Assembly: GCF_946479965.1 (NCBI RefSeq)
Contig: NZ_CAMLHX010000015.1
Coordinates: 16,294 to 80,293 of the forward strand
Origin: an uncultured Mucilaginibacter sp.
GTDB lineage: Bacteria > Bacteroidota > Bacteroidia > Sphingobacteriales > Sphingobacteriaceae
Reading direction: 5' to 3'
DNA: 64,000 nucleotides
Below, one piece after another: positions 61,203-64,000 of this stretch. The translations under genes and the position numbers were made by a program. Below the pieces are notes generated by a model. The model ran no database searches and was not told the DNA's origin. It saw only the letters and a list, made by a program, of their open reading frames with translations. The stretch's first letter is position 1. Each line of letters opens with the position of its first letter.

Positions 61203-61823
61203 ATGAAAAAGGCTTTATCTTTCTTAATTATCCTTACCGCGACATTATTTAGCTGCAAAAAAAGCGACAACCAACAACCCGAAAAGTTAGGCGACAGTTA
61301 TCAGCCTGTAACCAAAGGGACCTATTGGAAATACACCACGGCCTCGGGTACATCGGTACGCACCATGACGGGTGAAACAGCGGTTTTTAAAGGCAAAACA
61401 TATTATAAGTTTACGGCTGAATATAACTACAAGGACGCGTCTGTAGCTTATTACGGCCAACAAAATGCCGACTATTTTATATTTAGTGTTGAACCCGTTG
61501 TTGGTGAAAACGAAGCGCTGCATCTTAAAGAAAACGCAGCCGTAGGCGATACCTGGATACAGGATGTGGCCGCTTACAATGGTATTAAAGTAAGAAATGT
61601 TGGGAAAATTATAGAAAAAAACATCACCCATGTTGTATTGGGCAAAACGTACAATAACGTAATTCACACGCAACTCTTAATTCAATCAAGTCCTTCGGGC
61701 TCAACAGTATACAGTGATGCGCAAACTATTAATTATTATATAGCTAAAGGCATTGGTATTATTGATGTGAATGACAGCACTGGTCCGTCAATTCTTAAGC
61801 TGACGGAGTATTCTATAAAATAA
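61203..61823 (+). CDS. predicted lipoprotein, paralogue of 3108-3761
   Basis: 206 aa from the ATG at 61203 (MKKALSFLIILTATLFSC, lipobox LFSC with acceptor Cys at 18); an upstream Met at 61179 would add eight residues and spoil the signal peptide. Mature part begins DSYQPVTKGTYWKY, nearly the same as in the protein at 3108-3761, and keeps VVLGKTYNNVIHTQLLIQ and AKGIGIIDVNDS at the matching positions. Beta-rich, outer-membrane or surface lipoprotein of unknown role. It lies after the L,D-transpeptidase (52 nt) and could share its transcript. Two paralogues 58 kb apart suggest an expanded family. Confidence 0.75.
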   Translation: MKKALSFLIILTATLFSCKKSDNQQPEKLGDSYQPVTKGTYWKYTTASGTSVRTMTGETAVFKGKTYYKFTAEYNYKDASVAYYGQQNADYFIFSVEPVVGENEALHLKENAAVGDTWIQDVAAYNGIKVRNVGKIIEKNITHVVLGKTYNNVIHTQLLIQSSPSGSTVYSDAQTINYYIAKGIGIIDVNDSTGPSILKLTEYSIK

Positions 61824-62072
61824 CAACAGCTTAAACGGGAATAAAAGCCTTAAAGCAATCCTTCCATTAATTAGCGACTAATCATCCGGAATGATTGATC
61901 GTTGAAAATCCAGTGTTACCCTCCTGCATTGAGATAAGGAAGTAATAACCTTGTTTTTACTTACGGTATATTATTGCCATTTTGCCGGCCAAACCCACCT
62001 GCTTGCAGAAGTTATTATACCGGCCCGATGTACAGAACGATTTTTATGCATGTTTAATTTAAACCTTATCAC

Positions 62073-63110
62073 ATGAAAAAATCAACTGTACTTATTGTTT
62101 TGATGCACCTGGCTTTCTGGCTGGCGCCGATCATACCCTTATTTTGGATAATGGTAACCGGCACAGATATAGATTTCGAGATAGCCGGTATGAGCGCGCA
62201 GGCTTCTGGTTTGCTGTCTTTCATAATTTTTTATTTGTTTTATTTTTTCCTGTTTCCGCGTTTTTTAAACAAGCCCCAATGGATGAAATTTGCTTTATGG
62301 AGCTTAATAACTATAGTTGTTGCGGTAGGCATTGGCTGCTTGTACGTTACTCTTTACGTGCGATACAAGTATGGGCAGCAGATATTTAATAAAAACCTCC
62401 TTAACGCCGGAATGCATACTATGATAACGACTATAGCAACAAAGGTATTAAGCGCAGCTGTGGCGGCTTGCGTAATGAGAGGGTTTATTACCAGGTTTAC
62501 CGAGATAGGTTATAAAGAGCAATTAGAGAAGCAAAACGTAGCAACCAATCTGGAACTGCTGAAAGCCAAGATCAACCCCCACTTTCTGTTCAATACCTTA
62601 AATAACATTGATGTGTTGATAGAAAAAGACGCGGCAGCGGCATCCGTATACTTAAAAAAATTATCAGATATTCTCCGCTTTACCTTATACGAAAGCCCCT
62701 CAGATACTATACCGCTTAAAAGGGAACTGGATTATATTTTACAGTATATAGACCTTCAAAAGATCCGCACGAGTAACCCGCATTTTGTGACGTTTGATTT
62801 TAGCAGCGCCGACGGTAATAAGCATATACCCCCCATGCTGTTTATTCCTTTTATTGAAAATGCTTTTAAGTACAGCACCAATAAAAAAATTGATAATGGT
62901 ATTGCAATTATTGTAGCTACTACAGATAATACCATTACGTTTAATTGCAGCAATATTTATGATGCTAATGAGCAAATTGCCGGGGAAGGCGGCTTAGGGC
63001 TAACCATTATGAGGGAACGTTTGGAGCTGCTATACCCGGAGAACCATCAATTAGAAATTAACAAAACTGCTGAACGTTTTATAGTAAATTTGACTATAAC
63101 AATTGCATGA
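62073..63110 (+). CDS. LytS/YpdA-type sensor histidine kinase
   Basis: 345 aa. Four membrane helices (about residues 6-28, 44-64, 73-95 and 115-140), then the His_kinase (PF06580) domain: LELLKAKINPHFLFNTLNNIDVLIEKDA, the His of NPHFLFN being the phospho-acceptor candidate; the HATPase part with PPMLFIPFIENAFKYST and GGLGLTIMRERLELLYPEN. This is the standard Bacteroidota partner of LytTR regulators. Start ATG at 62073, preceded by 249 nt without a gene. Its stop overlaps the LytTR gene by 4 nt. The ligand is unknown. Confidence 0.92.
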   Translation: MKKSTVLIVLMHLAFWLAPIIPLFWIMVTGTDIDFEIAGMSAQASGLLSFIIFYLFYFFLFPRFLNKPQWMKFALWSLITIVVAVGIGCLYVTLYVRYKYGQQIFNKNLLNAGMHTMITTIATKVLSAAVAACVMRGFITRFTEIGYKEQLEKQNVATNLELLKAKINPHFLFNTLNNIDVLIEKDAAAASVYLKKLSDILRFTLYESPSDTIPLKRELDYILQYIDLQKIRTSNPHFVTFDFSSADGNKHIPPMLFIPFIENAFKYSTNKKIDNGIAIIVATTDNTITFNCSNIYDANEQIAGEGGLGLTIMRERLELLYPENHQLEINKTAERFIVNLTITIA

Positions 63111-63784
63111 TCATAAACTGCCTTATTATAGAAGATGAGCCTCTGGCCATGGAGCGCATTAAAAGCTTTGTGCTTAAGGTGCCGGGTTTAAACTTACTGG
63201 CTTGTTTTGATAACGCCATAGCCGCCATCAGCTTTATAAAGGCTAATAAGATAGACCTGTTGTTCCTGGATATACAAATGGATGGCTTTACGGGACTACA
63301 GTTATTGGAGTCGCTTCAAAAGCGCCCTGAGGTTATAATTACCACCGCGTTTGACCAATACGCCCTTAAAGGTTTTGACTTGAATGTTACCGACTACCTG
63401 TTAAAGCCATTCACTTTTGAGCGCTTTATGCAGGCCGTAACCCGCGTTTACGACAGGCTTATACCGGCAGAAAGCGGCAAGGAAATAATATTCGTTAAAA
63501 CGGAATATCGGTTGGAGAAAATAATGCTCAATGACATACTATTTATTGAAGGCATGCGCGATTACCGCTGCATCCGCCTGTCTGGTAAAAGCATCATGAC
63601 CCTACAAACTTTCAGCGAGTTGGAGCAAGAGTTGCCTGCGGCAAGGTTTTGCAGGGTTCATAAATCCTACATCGTAGCAATTGATAAAATTGAACATGTT
63701 GAACGGGACAGGATTAGGATAGGAAGTGAATTAATACCTGTGTCTGATACGTTTAAGGAGGGGTTTTACAAGCGGATTAAGTAG
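63107..63784 (+). CDS. LytTR-family response regulator
   Basis: 225 aa. Receiver (1-115): IIEDEPLAMERIKSFVL, phospho-acceptor Asp about residue 55 in IDLLFLDIQMDGFTGLQLL, TTAFDQYALKGFDLNVTDYLLKPFTFERF. C-terminal LytTR DNA-binding domain (about 128-225): IIFVKTEYRLEKIMLNDILFIEGMRDYRCIRL, MTLQTFSELEQELPAARFCRVHKSYIVAIDKIEHVERDRIRIG. Overlaps the kinase by 4 nt, so the two form a two-component pair. Followed by 216 nt to the window edge with no gene seen. Confidence 0.94.
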   Translation: MIINCLIIEDEPLAMERIKSFVLKVPGLNLLACFDNAIAAISFIKANKIDLLFLDIQMDGFTGLQLLESLQKRPEVIITTAFDQYALKGFDLNVTDYLLKPFTFERFMQAVTRVYDRLIPAESGKEIIFVKTEYRLEKIMLNDILFIEGMRDYRCIRLSGKSIMTLQTFSELEQELPAARFCRVHKSYIVAIDKIEHVERDRIRIGSELIPVSDTFKEGFYKRIK

Positions 63785-64000
63785 GCGCAGAGTAGACAGG
63801 ACCGGGTGAATTGATGTATCGCGAGGGGTTTACCAATTAAAGGGGACATCAGCAAATGTGCCATGTTTGCTGTTGCACGAGATCAGAAGAAAATATTATT
63901 TTATAACATATTGCAAATCAAGTCGTTGGATAGTTTTTACAGCTAAATTTTCTGACGAATAAGTCTGTTGCAAAGTGTTGCAGGTTTAAACATGCAATAG

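Overview
The window looks like chromosomal DNA of a Bacteroidota bacterium of the family Sphingobacteriaceae, most likely Mucilaginibacter or a close relative (inference from gene content, not a database match). The evidence is a set of Bacteroidota-restricted families (DUF4293, MG2/plug-like surface protein, LytTR-YpdA-type two-component pair), candidate promoters with the TAnnTTTG -7 element instead of sigma70 boxes, little Shine-Dalgarno use, and several plant-polysaccharide glycosidases. I see no rRNA, prophage, integrase, transposase or CRISPR array; the only RNA gene found is one tRNA-Ser(GGA).

Layout. 1-8.9 kb: mostly minus-strand housekeeping and lipid genes (partial PLP aminotransferase, acyl-CoA desaturase, LLM flavin oxidoreductase, a lipoprotein, MaoC hydratase, ABC exporter, truA, a YciE-like protein), then DUF4293 and yceH. 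8.9-9.7 kb is non-coding and carries two kinds of dispersed repeat, including a fold-back element with 39-nt terminal arms. 9.7-20 kb: S41 protease, the glgA-glgC glycogen pair, two small proteins, a sterol-desaturase-type hydroxylase, cdaA (c-di-AMP synthase), truncated haemoglobin, TerC and polyprenyl diphosphate synthase. 20-28 kb: a histidine kinase/OmpR regulator pair, a thioredoxin-DUF3738 fusion, a GH95 glycosidase, a DUF1905/YdeI protein, tRNA-Ser and an Arr-type ADP-ribosyltransferase with a TPR-like N-terminus. 28-34 kb: a tightly overlapping five-gene signalling island, then an ECF sigma factor divergent from a DoxX-like gene with mirror-image promoters. 34-47 kb: glycosidases GH43, GH95 and a GH54-like arabinofuranosidase with split lamin-tail and repeat modules, interrupted by a hybrid-kinase/7TM operon. 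47-64 kb: molybdenum hydroxylase iorAB, a large MG2 surface protein, a small envelope-stress cluster, AI-2E transporter, an NtrC-type regulator coupled to a 65-aa stand-alone DHp-like protein, an outer-membrane barrel, a ParE-type toxin-antitoxin pair, GapN-like dehydrogenase, L,D-transpeptidase, a second copy of the 3-kb lipoprotein family, and a LytS/LytTR pair.

How it fits together. The gene set suits a soil or plant-associated saprophyte: secreted fucosidase/galactosidase- and arabinoxylan-type enzymes without a SusCD pair in the window, glycogen storage, and dense signalling (six complete histidine kinases including one hybrid, four separate response regulators, one REC-PAS-DHp protein lacking ATPase, one isolated DHp, one ECF sigma). 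The least explained items are the ATPase-less phosphotransfer proteins, the fold-back repeat with its inserted 18-bp palindrome, the repeat-interrupted lamin-tail domain of the arabinofuranosidase, and the TPR-Arr protein.
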